NCBI GenBank assembly: GCA_024998595.1
Contig: JACOEK010000005.1
Coordinates: 186,001 to 250,000 of the forward strand
DNA from: Nitrospira sp.
Lineage (GTDB): Bacteria > Nitrospirota > Nitrospiria > Nitrospirales > Nitrospiraceae
DNA: 64,000 nucleotides
Direction: 5' to 3'
A model generated the notes under the pieces. It had not been told where the DNA came from. It saw only the letters and a list, made by a program, of their open reading frames with translations, and ran no database searches. Shown piece by piece: positions 35,319 to 44,983 of the stretch. Every line of letters starts with the position of its first letter. Position 1 is the stretch's first letter. The position numbers and the translations under genes were made by a program.

Positions 35319-36071
35319 ATGAATCGAGTAGTCATCGTAATGGTAGCCCTAGCGTGTCTGGTCAGTGCGGCCTGTGTGAGTAAGCCCCCGAAGAAACAGT
35401 TTCAGCGGCTGGCCGGGGAGTTTGTCTCGCCGGTCCACATCACCAAGCCGGTCGATCAGCAGAGTGCCGTGATCGGGATTACGATCAAGAGTTCTGCCTG
35501 GCAGCCGAATACGGAAGATCGCCTCTATCTGGTGAAGGTTGAGAATGATCGCGACCTCTTCGAAGGGACGAAGCTTATTCCGACGAGCATCGTGGCTCCC
35601 CCTCCGGGAAGCGGCGGAGGCGGAACGGTGTATGTGCAAAATGTGCCGCCCGGACGTTATGCTGCGGTGGCATTCAGCACATCAGAAAAGGGCTTCGGCA
35701 AAGTGCGGGAGGTGACCCTCTTTCTATTGCCGAAGACGGTGGTGAAGCAAAGTGATACCACTGTCACACCGGGGGGCATACATTTCATGGGAGAGTATGA
35801 GGTCGGGGCTTCTACGATGGTGCTGCAGGAGAAGGCGGCCGATGACGTGCAGGCCCATTACTTCGAAGTATTCTGGGGGAAACCCCTGACGCAAGTGATT
35901 GCCGATCTCCAGATCCTGGGCACCCCGGCCTATTTCGCCGTGCATACCGTGAGTGCAAAACCGGGAAGCCGAGATGCGGATGCTGAAGCCAGGTTTCAGG
36001 CAACGGCCAAGCATGATCTTGAACCTTCCTGGGCACCGGTCATCGATCGGTCTCGAGCATTGGCAAAGTAA
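35319..36071 (+). CDS. Lipoprotein of unknown function
   Basis: 250 residues with lipobox LVSAAC (Cys at about 19). The body is predicted mainly beta-rich, with a Gly-rich turn PPPGSGGGGTVYVQNVPPGRY (split here by family uncertainty) and a later helix-poor region. No family was recognised. The gene is monocistronic, with its own promoter and terminator, so it is a real, independently expressed secreted lipoprotein. Confidence 0.7.
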   Translation: MNRVVIVMVALACLVSAACVSKPPKKQFQRLAGEFVSPVHITKPVDQQSAVIGITIKSSAWQPNTEDRLYLVKVENDRDLFEGTKLIPTSIVAPPPGSGGGGTVYVQNVPPGRYAAVAFSTSEKGFGKVREVTLFLLPKTVVKQSDTTVTPGGIHFMGEYEVGASTMVLQEKAADDVQAHYFEVFWGKPLTQVIADLQILGTPAYFAVHTVSAKPGSRDADAEARFQATAKHDLEPSWAPVIDRSRALAK

Positions 36072-36093
36072 CGAGGGGAGTGTATCGATATTG

Positions 36094-36129
36094 AGGTCGC
36101 GCACTGTCGGGCAGTGCGCGACCTTTTTT
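36094..36129 (+). terminator. Strong intrinsic terminator
   Basis: A 13-bp perfect stem (36094-36106 with 36112-36124, AGGTCGCGCACTG/CAGTGCGCGACCT), TCGGG loop and a T run to 36129. It ends the 35319 lipoprotein transcript. Confidence 0.95.
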
Positions 36130-36287
36130 GTGGCCTGTCCGGTCGTGATCCTGCTACGCACCTGCCCAGACCTCTTCCCCCGACTCTTCGTTAACACAGT
36201 GTTTACCTTCCGCGGACGTCGCCGTGATCTTTCACCTGTAGGCTGGTCATTATCCACTCACCTCACCACCAACGCAGGAGGCATCAC

Positions 36288-36503
36288 ATGCGACTTGTAC
36301 AAGAAGGCTTGAAGATCTATCGATCCCGTCCCCGCCGTCAAGATGTCTTGTCGTTTCGTCATGGCTTGCCCAGGATCAGCGCCGTCTGTCGTGAGTGTAA
36401 GAGTGAGCTTAGCTGGATTCCGGGGGGTCGCAAGTTTCAGACAACACTTTGCCAGGGTTGCATCACCGAACGACTCGAACATCTGTCTGCCGATGCCTTA
36501 TAG
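36288..36503 (+). CDS. Small Cys-rich protein with two CxxC motifs
   Basis: 71 residues, starting 7 bp after GGAGG, a strong ribosome site. It holds CRECKSE (C34/C37) and CQGC (about C55/C58), spaced 17 residues apart, as in a minimal zinc ribbon. The N-terminus is basic and there is no signal peptide, so it is cytoplasmic. No family name was recognised. The ribosome site and paired cysteines support a real gene. Confidence 0.6.
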   Translation: MRLVQEGLKIYRSRPRRQDVLSFRHGLPRISAVCRECKSELSWIPGGRKFQTTLCQGCITERLEHLSADAL

Positions 36504-36846
36504 GGACTGCTGCCTCAGATGACTGCGATGCCAAGCGTAGGGTGTCCCGGGGCAGTGATGCCAAGAACAACGGCGGGAGGTTCGGACTCGGTTGCCGGTG
36601 GTCTCCAGCTCGCAGCTTGAAGCAAGAGGTTGCGTTGGTCTTGGAGCAATTGCCGGCGAATGGATCGGAATGCTTGGTGACGTGAACAGGATCGAACGAC
36701 CTTCGCGGCGGACATGAGACCCCCTCTCTATCGGTGAAGTGAAGGTTGCGGTCACAGGCTACCCTGTGAACACGACAGCCGGATCACAGACAGGTTAAGA
36801 AGGAGTGACAACGTGCGGGGAAAAAATCGGATCGTCGACGGAGGCG
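36504..36846. other. 343-bp intergenic region upstream-convergent with ppk1
   Basis: Nothing firm. A tRNA-3'-end-like string (GGTCGTTCGATCC then CCA on the minus strand, 36675-36701) lacks a pairing T-stem and acceptor and was rejected as a tRNA. Confidence 0.4.
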
Positions 36847-38985
36847 TTAGGTGACCAGTCGGTTCATCAACCATTGTTGTGCTGAACGCGCCGCTCTTCG
36901 GCCTGGTGTTTGCCGTTTGTAGGTTCCGTCTCGATGAAGGATCCAGGCGTGGGTATTGTCTTCGAGGTAGGGACGGAGGCCTTCGTCGATGAGCCGGCGG
37001 CGAAGTGTCGGATCCAACACCGGAAATGCGACTTCAATCCGTCGAAAAAAATTGCGATCCATCCAATCTGCGCTGGAGAGAAACACCCTATCGTCGCCGT
37101 CGTTGAGGAAATAGAAAATCCGGCTGTGTTCGAGAAAGCGTCCGATGATGGAGCGGACGCGAATATGCTCCGAGAGGCCGGCGATCCCGGGTCGCAAGGC
37201 GCAAGGTCCACGGACGATCAAATCGATCTTGACGCCGGCTTGAGAGGCCTTATACAGCGCGCGAATAATTTGCGGTTCCAGCAGCGCATTCATCTTGGCG
37301 ATAATGTGTGCCGGCTTGCCTTGCCTGGCGCGGTCGGTTTCACGCGCGATCCACTTCAGCAACGTCGTATGCAAAGTGAACGGCGATTGGAGCAGGTGCT
37401 TGAGGCGACCCGGTTGTCCCAGGGACGTGAGTTGTTGGAATACCGTCCGCACATCCCGCCCGATCGCCGCGTCGCAGGTGAGTAATCCGAAATCTGTATA
37501 GAGCCGCGCATTGCGGGCGTGATAGTTGCCGGTGCCGAGATGGGTATAGCTGCGCAGCAGCCGGCCTTCCCGTCGAAGCACGAGGCTCATTTTCGCATGG
37601 GTCTTGAGTCCCACGACGCCATACACCACATGGGCGCCAGCTTCTTCCAAATCGTGTGCCAGCTCGATATTAGCTTCTTCGTCGAACCGGGCTCGCAATT
37701 CGATCACCACCGTGACTTCTTTCCCGCCGCGCGCGGCATCCACGAGGGATTGCACGATGGCGGAATCAGCCCCGGTTCGATACAACGTTTGCTTGATGGT
37801 CAGCACGTGCGGATCCGTGGCTGCCTGGCGAAGGAACTCGGTGACTGGAGCGAATGATTGATAGGGATGATGCAACAGGATATCGCTTTGCCGGATGGCA
37901 TCGAACCAATCTTCGCTGGGTACCGGACTTGCCGGAACGCCAGGCGTGAACGGCTGAAACTTCAGGTCCGGTCGATCGACGAGGTCGGGCACGGCCATGA
38001 GGCGATGCAGGTTGACCGGTCCGTGGCATTGATAAATGTCTCGCGCGTCGAGGTGGAATTGTTCGCGGAGAAAATAGACGAGGTCGGGCGGACAATTGTC
38101 GGCCACTTCCAGCCGTACCTCGTCGCCGAATCGACGGTCGGGCAACTGGCCTTCGAGTGCACGGCGAAGGTCGTCCACGTCTTCTTCGTCGACGAACAAA
38201 TTGCTGTTCCGCGTCACGCGGAACTGGTAGCAACCGGTGACATGCATGCCGGGAAAGAGCTGATGCACGAAGGCATGAATCACCGACGACAGGAACGCAA
38301 AATCATGCGGCCAGGCCGCATTGCGCACAGGGAGGTGAATCACGCGCGGCAGCGACCTCGGAACTTGCACAATGGCTGTTCCATTGGGGCGCCCGAACGC
38401 GTCGGTTCCTTCCAGGGTCACCAGAAAATTCAGACTCTTATTGAGCAATTTGGGAAACGGATGCGCGGGATCCAACCCGACCGGACTGAGCAGTGGGAGC
38501 AACTCGCGTGAAAAGAACCGGCGCATCCAGCGAATGTGCGATGGCATCCAGTCGGCCCGTTTTAGAAAGCGGATACGTTCGTCGGCGAGTTTCGGAATGA
38601 GCGACTGATTCAACACCACGTATTGTTCCTGCACCAGGTGGTGAGTGAGCGTGGCGATGCGAGCCAACAGTTCCGACGGTGTCAGACCGTCCGCTCCCCG
38701 TTGCTCCACCCCATGAGTGACCTGCTCTTTGAGGCCGGCGACTCGAACCTCGAAAAATTCATCGAGATTGGAGCTGACGATGCAGAGGTATTTTAATCGT
38801 TCCAGCAGAGGAACCTTCTGGTCCTTGGCCAGATCGAGCACGCGACGGTTGAATTCCAACAGGCTCAATTCGCGGTTGATGAACCATTCGGGGCGGGACA
38901 GATCGCTCGTGACCGGGCGTCCGGGAGAAGCCTTGGGTGTTGGGGCCAGGGGCTGGCTCTCTGAAGCTGTGGATCGTAAGGCCAT
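36847..38985 (-). CDS. ppk1: Polyphosphate kinase 1
   Basis: 712 residues, normal Ppk1 length. It makes polyphosphate from ATP reversibly. N-terminal domain: WFINRELSLLEFNRRVL and VSSNLDEFFEVRVAGL. The core has LTIKQTLYRTGADSAIVQSL. The catalytic His is in YTHLGTGNYHARNARLYTDFGLL (split in writing), followed by LLKWIARETDRARQGKPAHI. The C-terminal PLD-like domain has the FYFLNDGDDRVFLSSADWM segment. It is separated from its neighbours and has no linked ppx. Confidence 0.95.
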   Translation of the reverse strand: MALRSTASESQPLAPTPKASPGRPVTSDLSRPEWFINRELSLLEFNRRVLDLAKDQKVPLLERLKYLCIVSSNLDEFFEVRVAGLKEQVTHGVEQRGADGLTPSELLARIATLTHHLVQEQYVVLNQSLIPKLADERIRFLKRADWMPSHIRWMRRFFSRELLPLLSPVGLDPAHPFPKLLNKSLNFLVTLEGTDAFGRPNGTAIVQVPRSLPRVIHLPVRNAAWPHDFAFLSSVIHAFVHQLFPGMHVTGCYQFRVTRNSNLFVDEEDVDDLRRALEGQLPDRRFGDEVRLEVADNCPPDLVYFLREQFHLDARDIYQCHGPVNLHRLMAVPDLVDRPDLKFQPFTPGVPASPVPSEDWFDAIRQSDILLHHPYQSFAPVTEFLRQAATDPHVLTIKQTLYRTGADSAIVQSLVDAARGGKEVTVVIELRARFDEEANIELAHDLEEAGAHVVYGVVGLKTHAKMSLVLRREGRLLRSYTHLGTGNYHARNARLYTDFGLLTCDAAIGRDVRTVFQQLTSLGQPGRLKHLLQSPFTLHTTLLKWIARETDRARQGKPAHIIAKMNALLEPQIIRALYKASQAGVKIDLIVRGPCALRPGIAGLSEHIRVRSIIGRFLEHSRIFYFLNDGDDRVFLSSADWMDRNFFRRIEVAFPVLDPTLRRRLIDEGLRPYLEDNTHAWILHRDGTYKRQTPGRRAARSAQQWLMNRLVT

Positions 38986-39085
38986 ACGTAATGGGTGGGC
39001 AGTCTATACCAACCGAGTGTCACGTAGAGATCAAGAAACGGTTAACTTTTCCGATCACCGGCTGATACGTTACCGGCGTCTTCAT

Positions 39086-39994
39086 TCATCGGACACATCC
39101 GATACGGGCCGTGGAGACCACGAAGTTGTCAAAGTAGCGTTGTTGAGCCCGGCTGAATGGAACAGATGTCCAATACTGTTCCAGGTACACGGCATTGATG
39201 CCGTACTCGCTATAGGCCCCGATCCAATTGACGCCGGTCCGCTGAGCCTCTAACTGACCATCAATCCAATATTCAAGAACGCCGTTCGCCTCATCGCGAC
39301 TGTTTAATTTCATGTGCACCTCGACGCACAGCCACTTCCCGATGTTGGCAGGGCGGAACAGTGCAGTCTGGCCGCCGGCTGCTCCAAGCCATCGCAGGCG
39401 AGGAAAGTCGTTGTAGGTGGTGGTCCGCAAGGTTCCGAACTCATCGGTGCCGGATGCGGGGTCGATATAGAGGCGGTCTGGATCTGAGTCCGGAAGAGCG
39501 CCGCTCCACAAATGGCCGATGGCAGCCTGCGCAAAACGGTCGCTTGAAAGGATCGTCGCTCGCGTGAGTTTATCCCCCCCGCCGCCGGTCCAGCCCGGTT
39601 GCAACCGCAGGTCGAACCGCCAGTAGATGTCGCGGTATTTGGCAGTCCCCGCATCGACCGGCTTCATGTACGCGCTGGGCGTCTTGCCGAAGGCCAGGTG
39701 GAGAGAGCCGCCGTGCGCATCGCCGGGAAGGTATTCTGCCCGCATGCCGTTCGATGCGCCGACTCCAGCCCCCTCTTCGCGGACGAATCGGCCATGCCGG
39801 ATGTCGTACTCGAAGTACTGAGTGAGGCGGTCGATCTCGAAATCATCGCACCAGATCCATTCGGGATGGCGACCTTGCCAGTCGGTGCACAGGGCTTGCG
39901 CCGGCTCGGCCGCGTCGCTGTGACGGCTCGCCCCGAGGAGACAGGCGGCGGCGCAGAGCGCCGCCGCGAGACTCCATCGAGACCAAATCGCCAT
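39086..39994 (-). CDS. Secreted protein of unknown function, possible concanavalin-like/polysaccharide-lyase fold
   Basis: 302 residues with a signal peptide (hydrophobic 8-24, likely cleaved near SDAAEP). The mature part has WIWCDDFEIDRLTQYFEY at its start and WLCVEVHMKLNSRDEANGVLEYWIDGQ near residue 220-245. The latter is a pattern seen in jelly-roll polysaccharide lyases and concanavalin-like domains (W..VE...KLN...NG..E.W.DG). Catalytic residues cannot be assigned. It ends 2 bp before ilvD's stop side and is on the same strand. Confidence 0.55.
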   Translation of the reverse strand: MAIWSRWSLAAALCAAACLLGASRHSDAAEPAQALCTDWQGRHPEWIWCDDFEIDRLTQYFEYDIRHGRFVREEGAGVGASNGMRAEYLPGDAHGGSLHLAFGKTPSAYMKPVDAGTAKYRDIYWRFDLRLQPGWTGGGGDKLTRATILSSDRFAQAAIGHLWSGALPDSDPDRLYIDPASGTDEFGTLRTTTYNDFPRLRWLGAAGGQTALFRPANIGKWLCVEVHMKLNSRDEANGVLEYWIDGQLEAQRTGVNWIGAYSEYGINAVYLEQYWTSVPFSRAQQRYFDNFVVSTARIGCVR

Positions 39995-39996
39995 GG

Positions 39997-41670
39997 CTAG
40001 GTGGTCACCGCCCCTTCGGAGGCGGAAGAGACGTGGCGGGCGTATTTCCCCATCACTCCGGAAAGGTATCGCGGTGCTGGCTGTTTAACCTTCTTCAAGC
40101 GCGCGGCCATTTCTTTCTGGGTCACGCTGACATCCAGCCGCCGTTTCACAATGTCGAAGGTAATCACATCCCCGGTCTTGACGGCTGCGATCGGACCGCC
40201 CTTGATGGCTTCAGGGGCAACATGCCCGGCCATCAGTCCGTGTGTGGCTCCGGAGAATCGTCCGTCGGTAAGCAGCGCGACGGAATCGCCGAGTCCTGCG
40301 CCGACGATCGCGGCCGTCACGCCGAGCATTTCCCGCATGCCCGGGCCTCCTGCCGGTCCCTCATACCGAATGACGACGACATCCCCGGCTTTGATCTTCC
40401 CGGCCTGTACGGCCTTGAAGGCATCTTCCTCGCGCTCGTACACCTTCGCTGGTCCACTGAAATGCAGGATGGAATGGCCGGCGACTTTCACGACGCAACC
40501 TTCCGGGGCAAGGTTGCCCTTGAGAATGACCAGGCCGCCGGTTGGCTTGATCGGTTTGGACAAGGGCCGCAACACCTGTTGTTCCGGTTTTTCCGTGGCG
40601 GCTTTCGCCTCTTCGCCGATTGTTCGTCCGGTGACAGTGATCTGGTCCGGGTGCAGGATCTTCGCATCGATCAGGCGCTTGGCCACCAGGGTCGTGCCAC
40701 CTGCCGCATAGAGATCCGCCGCTGTGAAGTGCCCACCTGGCTTCAGATCGGCCAGCAACGGCACCTTTCGGTTGATCTTGTCGAAATCGTCGATAGTGAG
40801 GCGCACGCCCATTTCGCGCGCCACCGCCAGCAGATGCAAGACGGCATTCGTCGAGCCACCGGTTGTCGCGACGGCGGCGATGGCATTTTCAATGGAACGG
40901 CGCGTGATGATCTGTTTGGGGCGAATGTCTTTTTTCAGCAGGTCCATGACCAATTTACCGCACTCGAACGCCACATCGTCCTTGCGCGCATCCATGGCAG
41001 GGACCCCGTTGCGTCCCATCGGCGAGATGCCGAGAAATTCAAATGCAATGGCCATCGTGTTGGCGGTGAACTGGCCGCCGCAGGCGCCTGGCCCAGGGCA
41101 GGCATGGTCTTCCAAGTCTTTCAATTCGGCATTCGTCATCTTGCCGGACGCGTGTTTGCCGACTGCCTCGAAGACGTCTTGAATGGTAACGTCATGTCCC
41201 TGGAACTGTCCCGGCATGATGGAGCCGCCGTAAATCATGAGGGACGGCACGTTCAACCGGCAGAGCGCCATGACTGTCCCGGGAATGGTCTTATCGCATC
41301 CCGACAGGGCAACGACGCCGTCGAAGAGGTGTCCGCGCGCGACGAGTTCGATGGAATCCGCGATGACCTCGCGACTGATGAGCGAGGCCTTCATGCCCTC
41401 GGTTCCCATGGAAATGCCGTCCGACACCGCGATGGTGTTGTATTCGATCGGGGTGCCGCCGGCCGCGCGGATGCCCGCCTTCACCCGTTCCGACAACCGA
41501 CGCAGGTGGAAATTGCAGGGCATAACTTCAATCCAGGTGTTGGCGACGCCGATCAGCGGGCGTTCGAGGTCGGCATCGGTAAATCCGACAGCTTTCAGCA
41601 TGGCGCGGGCCGGTGCGCGGCCTGGTCCGTCAAGCAGGTTGTGGCTTTTGTGTCGCGGGTCGATCGTCAT
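39997..41670 (-). CDS. ilvD: Dihydroxy-acid dehydratase
   Basis: 557 residues, full length. It dehydrates 2,3-dihydroxy-3-methyl acids in valine/isoleucine synthesis. Iron-sulfur cysteines are in [11 protein letters not shown] and [19 protein letters not shown]. Also visible are [14 protein letters not shown], the C-terminal [13 protein letters not shown] and GHVAPEA. The start ATG 41670 has AAGGAGTTTCC upstream on its strand. No other ilv genes are in the window. Confidence 0.96.
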   Translation of the reverse strand: MTIDPRHKSHNLLDGPGRAPARAMLKAVGFTDADLERPLIGVANTWIEVMPCNFHLRRLSERVKAGIRAAGGTPIEYNTIAVSDGISMGTEGMKASLISREVIADSIELVARGHLFDGVVALSGCDKTIPGTVMALCRLNVPSLMIYGGSIMPGQFQGHDVTIQDVFEAVGKHASGKMTNAELKDLEDHACPGPGACGGQFTANTMAIAFEFLGISPMGRNGVPAMDARKDDVAFECGKLVMDLLKKDIRPKQIITRRSIENAIAAVATTGGSTNAVLHLLAVAREMGVRLTIDDFDKINRKVPLLADLKPGGHFTAADLYAAGGTTLVAKRLIDAKILHPDQITVTGRTIGEEAKAATEKPEQQVLRPLSKPIKPTGGLVILKGNLAPEGCVVKVAGHSILHFSGPAKVYEREEDAFKAVQAGKIKAGDVVVIRYEGPAGGPGMREMLGVTAAIVGAGLGDSVALLTDGRFSGATHGLMAGHVAPEAIKGGPIAAVKTGDVITFDIVKRRLDVSVTQKEMAARLKKVKQPAPRYLSGVMGKYARHVSSASEGAVTT

Positions 41671-41898
41671 GGAAACTCCTTCAGTTACGAAAACGGGAAC
41701 TGCCGTTCAGCATGGAGCCTGTGCAGATGGATCGCAAACTTTCGCATACATGGGCGTAGAGGGTCAATCTGCGGCTCTGGTGGCCTGGACGGGACGGGAA
41801 CCGGTTACGCGGGAGTGCTGAAGGGGCGTGAATGGAGGGAAGTCGTGAAAATGCGGCAGGGCGGCATCGAAGGATGCGACCCTGCCGCAAACGGTTCG

Positions 41899-42267
41899 CT
41901 AATGCTTGTCCTTCTTGTCGTGCTTTTCTTTCTTCTCGTGTTTCTCGTGCTTCGCTTCCTTGTCGATGACGGCGCCTGTTGCTGCGTCGATATGCACTTC
42001 CGTCATCGCGCCGTCGGCTCCGAGGACCTCCACTTCCCAAACGGTCTTGTCGTGTTTCTTTTCAAGTTCAGCTTCGACCGCCGTGCCGGGTGCCGCTTCT
42101 AACGCGGTTTTGATCGCCTGGTCGATGGTGACTTTTGCGTCCTTCACCAAGTCGGCGATGTCACACTTCTCGTCCTTGCCCTTGTGCCCCTTGTCACTCC
42201 AAGCGGGGGTGGTCATGAGGAACAGGGCCGCAACCATGAGGGCCGGAATTGCCAGGTGCTTGATCAT
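41899..42267 (-). CDS. Periplasmic PepSY-domain protein with Lys/His-rich tail
   Basis: 122 residues from ATG 42267, six bases after GGAGG. An upstream in-frame ATG at 42366 would overlap the neighbouring gene. A signal peptide (about 1-24, ends PAWSDKG) precedes one PepSY domain (about 35-100: VTIDQAIKTALEAAPGTAVEAELE and WEVEVLGADGAMTEVHIDAATGAVI). The last 20 residues are Lys/Glu/His repeats. PepSY proteins are often periplasmic inhibitors or metal-responsive. It forms a likely unit with the Spy/CpxP-like gene 34 bp upstream. Confidence 0.78.
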   Translation of the reverse strand: MIKHLAIPALMVAALFLMTTPAWSDKGHKGKDEKCDIADLVKDAKVTIDQAIKTALEAAPGTAVEAELEKKHDKTVWEVEVLGADGAMTEVHIDAATGAVIDKEAKHEKHEKKEKHDKKDKH

Positions 42268-42301
42268 CAGTAGCCTCCGATTCAGTGCCATGGTGAACGA
42301 G

Positions 42302-42910
42302 TTACTGAGGTTTCGCCTCGCCATGCGGGTTGGCGCTGTGGGGATTCGCGCCTTGCGGCGTGCCACCGTGGGGGTTCTTCCCGTGCGGCGCGCCCGCGCC
42401 CTTGTGCTGCTGCATCATCTTCTCATGCTCGGCCTGCTCCTTGGCACGTTGTTCGGGAGTCAGCAGCGCGAGGGCGTCCCGTCTGGTTTTAACCGACAGG
42501 ACCCGGAGTCCGATTTGCACGTCGGCGCTCTGCTTCAGCTTCGCTTCGATGGCCCCGATGTCGGATTTTTCGTCATCCGTCAGCGCCTTCACTTCCCGTT
42601 CGGCGACCTGAATATCGGCTTCCATCTTGATCCGGTTCTTGTCGAGGTTGAGCTGGAGTTCCTTGAGCTTGGTCACTTGATCGGCGCTCAATCCGATCTC
42701 TTTCTCATGCTTCAAGAGGTGACGGATGAGGTGGCCGGCGCCTCCATGCATCATCATCTCCATCATGGCGGCGCCCATGCCGTGCTGGCCTTTCTGGTAG
42801 CCGCCGCCGTGTCCGCCGTATCCGCCTTCGGGATTGGCCCAGGCGGGGGAGAGCGTCAACGCGCAGGCGATGGCCGACGCGGTGGCCAGAGTGAAGAGTT
42901 TCGTCATCAT
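42302..42910 (-). CDS. Spy/CpxP-like periplasmic protein with NPH repeats
   Basis: 202 residues; the start is one of two adjacent ATGs (42910 or 42907), after GGAGGAACCG. Signal peptide to about residue 25 (SPAWAN). A His/Gly/Met-rich segment (GHGGGY..., MMEMMMHGG) precedes an amphipathic helical region (about 62-165) with LSADQVTKLKELQLNLDKNR and LLTPEQRAKEQAEHEKMM, the LTxxQ-type motifs of Spy/CpxP and heavy-metal resistance proteins. The C-terminal 40 residues repeat NPHG-like units. Likely a periplasmic chaperone or metal-responsive factor. Confidence 0.8.
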   Translation of the reverse strand: MMTKLFTLATASAIACALTLSPAWANPEGGYGGHGGGYQKGQHGMGAAMMEMMMHGGAGHLIRHLLKHEKEIGLSADQVTKLKELQLNLDKNRIKMEADIQVAEREVKALTDDEKSDIGAIEAKLKQSADVQIGLRVLSVKTRRDALALLTPEQRAKEQAEHEKMMQQHKGAGAPHGKNPHGGTPQGANPHSANPHGEAKPQ

Positions 42911-42936
42911 TCGGTTCCTCCTTCGGTTAAGTGCGA

Positions 42937-43599
42937 TTAATGTCCCGTCAGTCCACGTAACAAGCCCCGGTCACCGGTGAGGGCATTCACCATAAATTGA
43001 ACGGCCAGCGCGGCCAGCAAGAGCCCCATCAAGCGAGCGATGATCTTCTCGGCAATGGGATTCAGCCACTTCGCGCTGCGTGCACCGATCGCTAATATAC
43101 TGTAACTCGCCAATCCGATCAGTACAAGGCATCCCAACAATACGGCCCGCAGCAACCAGGTGGTGGCCTGTGTTTCCAACAGAATCACGGTGGAGATCGC
43201 GGCCGGTCCCGCAAGCATGGGGATGGCGAGCGGGGTAATGGCGATGTCGTCTTTGCTGGTGCCTGCGGCGGTTTCTGCCGCCGTCTCCTGAACGGTGGAC
43301 CGTTGCGCGCGCAACATGTCCAGCGAGACCAGCAACAGAATGAGGCCTCCGGCGATTTGCACGGCGGGTAAGGAGATACCCAATAGACTGAGCAATGTTT
43401 GGCCGAACAGAGCGAAGCCACTCAAGATCCCGACGGTCACGAGACAGGCGACTCGCGCGGTTCGAAGCCGCTGGGCCACGGAATCGCGCGGGGTCATGGC
43501 GAGAAACGCCGGAACCACGGCGATGGGATCGACGATCACGAAGAGGGAACTGAACGCGAGGAGGGCATATTCGACCATCGTCATAGAAGTGGCCGGCAT
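42937..43599 (-). CDS. MarC-family integral membrane protein
   Basis: 220 residues with six membrane helices. Family features are FVIVDPIAVVPAFLAMT at about 17-33, and the later ITPLAIPMLAGPAAISTVILL region. MarC/UPF0056 proteins have no established transport activity. It lies between the Spy/CpxP-like gene and dnaJ on the same strand, with 14 bp between it and dnaJ's stop. Confidence 0.85.
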   Translation of the reverse strand: MPATSMTMVEYALLAFSSLFVIVDPIAVVPAFLAMTPRDSVAQRLRTARVACLVTVGILSGFALFGQTLLSLLGISLPAVQIAGGLILLLVSLDMLRAQRSTVQETAAETAAGTSKDDIAITPLAIPMLAGPAAISTVILLETQATTWLLRAVLLGCLVLIGLASYSILAIGARSAKWLNPIAEKIIARLMGLLLAALAVQFMVNALTGDRGLLRGLTGH

Positions 43600-43613
43600 C
43601 AGAATCGTGCGGA

Positions 43614-44648
43614 TCAGGATGAACTGCGTCTCGACGCGGCGAGGATCTCGGCTCGCGGATCGCTGTGGCGGCCTTGTTTCAACTGTTCATAGAGCGCGCG
43701 CTCTTCGTCGGAGATGCCGGTGGGCATGACAATCTTCAGCTTCAGGAACAGATCCCCGTGCTCTCCGGTGGCGGTGGGCAAGCCCTTGCCCTTCAGTCGC
43801 AGTTTGCTGTCGGCTTTACTGCCGGCAGGAATCTTCACCTTCACCGGCTCGGCCAATGTGGGTGCCATCACTTCAGCGCCAAGCGCCGCTTCCCACGGCC
43901 AGACCGGCAGGGTGACGTGAATGTCGGATCCCTTTTGTCGGAACACACCGTTGGCTTGAATGTGGACGCGCAGGTACAGATCGCCCGGTTTGCCCCCATT
44001 CACTCCCGGTTGGCCTTTGCCTGCGATTCTCATCCGGGTATCGTGCTGGACGCCTGCCGGAATACGAACTTCAATCGTACGCTTGTCGGTTTGCGTTCCG
44101 GTGCCGCCGCACACGACGCAAGGGCGGCCTCGCACAATCGCGCTTCCGCCGCAGGCCTTGCAGACGACGCGCTCGGTGAGGTCGATGCGCCGGCTGACGC
44201 CGGTCGCCACGTCGCGGACGCTGAGCTCCACATCGGTTTCCAGATCTTCCCCGTCGACGGCAAATCCTGCGGCGCCACCTTGAGCCCCACGACCACGTCC
44301 GCCGAAGAAGGTCTCGAAAATATCCCCGAAGTCGCCGCTGAATCCTCCGGCTTGGCCGCCTCGTCCTGCTTGGCTGCCGGCCTGCTGGCGGGCCTTTTCG
44401 TAGGCTTCGGCCTGTTCCCAGTTCTGGCCGTACTGATCGTATTTCTTCCGCTTGTCAGGATCGGACAACACCTCGTGCGCTTCGTTCAATTCCTTGAACT
44501 TCTTCTCCATTTCCGTTTTTTTTGCGCCGGTATGGAGGTCGGGATGGATTTCTCGCGCCCGCCGGCGAAACGCCTTCTTGATGTCGTCGGCGGAGGCGTC
44601 CCGTTGGATGCCGAGGATGTCGTAGTAGCCGCGTTGTGCTGTAGCCAT
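43614..44648 (-). CDS. DnaJ/Hsp40 co-chaperone with reduced zinc finger
   Basis: 344 residues. J domain 8-72 with the HPD motif at 35-37. A Gly/Ala-rich linker (about 85-130) with [11 protein letters not shown]. The zinc region has only two CxxCxG units, C163/C166 (CKACGGS) and C177/C180 (CVVCGGTG), where canonical DnaJ has four. The C-terminal peptide-binding domains follow ([36 protein letters not shown]). It stimulates DnaK; no dnaK or grpE is nearby. The intermediate zinc finger sets it apart from both type I DnaJ and CbpA. Promoter at 44709-44737. Confidence 0.88.
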   Translation of the reverse strand: MATAQRGYYDILGIQRDASADDIKKAFRRRAREIHPDLHTGAKKTEMEKKFKELNEAHEVLSDPDKRKKYDQYGQNWEQAEAYEKARQQAGSQAGRGGQAGGFSGDFGDIFETFFGGRGRGAQGGAAGFAVDGEDLETDVELSVRDVATGVSRRIDLTERVVCKACGGSAIVRGRPCVVCGGTGTQTDKRTIEVRIPAGVQHDTRMRIAGKGQPGVNGGKPGDLYLRVHIQANGVFRQKGSDIHVTLPVWPWEAALGAEVMAPTLAEPVKVKIPAGSKADSKLRLKGKGLPTATGEHGDLFLKLKIVMPTGISDEERALYEQLKQGRHSDPRAEILAASRRSSS

Positions 44649-44983
44649 CAGGGTCTGTCCGTGGAAAATCGTGCGACGCGCACAGGCAAAGAGTGCAATC
44701 CTTTCCGGAGCTTACGAGGTCTCCGAACGCATTGCAAGCGAACTTGTGGTTTTTCTCCGTCTTCCATCGCGCTTGCTAGTACAGAGATAAGAAAGGCGAG
44801 GCCACAGTCAAGTGCAGAGAGGAAAAGGGGGGCATCCACGGCAGTGCTCGCATCGGCAAGAAGTTCAGACGCTGCTAATTTGACGCATCATTTTGATTGA
44901 GGGCAGCATTTCTCAACGAAGTGTCTAGCGAATGGAGATGCGATTTGCAGCCCCCATGCTGACTCGAAAGAAGATGTAATCCA
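44649..44983. other. 335-bp intergenic region between dnaJ and the SGNH gene
   Basis: It holds the dnaJ promoter (44709-44737). No CIRCE or other heat-shock element, and no gene, was recognised in the rest. Confidence 0.5.
44709..44737 (-). promoter_or_regulatory. sigma-70-type promoter for dnaJ-like gene
   Basis: Minus strand: TTGCAA (44737-44732), 17 bp, TAAGCT (44714-44709), 60 bp before the ATG. Confidence 0.45.

Noticed and set aside
36675-36735. tRNA-like 3' end on the minus strand (GGTCGTTCGATCC, CCA) and possible attachment site
   Set aside because: The T-stem has a C/T mismatch and mostly wobble pairs, spacing to CCA is one short, no 5' acceptor strand pairs, and no integrase is nearby.
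40033-42102. 689-codon open frame on the plus strand
   Set aside because: It is antisense to ilvD (and beyond), with composition set by the reverse strand; ilvD motifs on the minus strand are unambiguous.
43665-44900. 411-codon open frame on the plus strand
   Set aside because: Antisense to the dnaJ gene, whose HPD and zinc motifs are clear.
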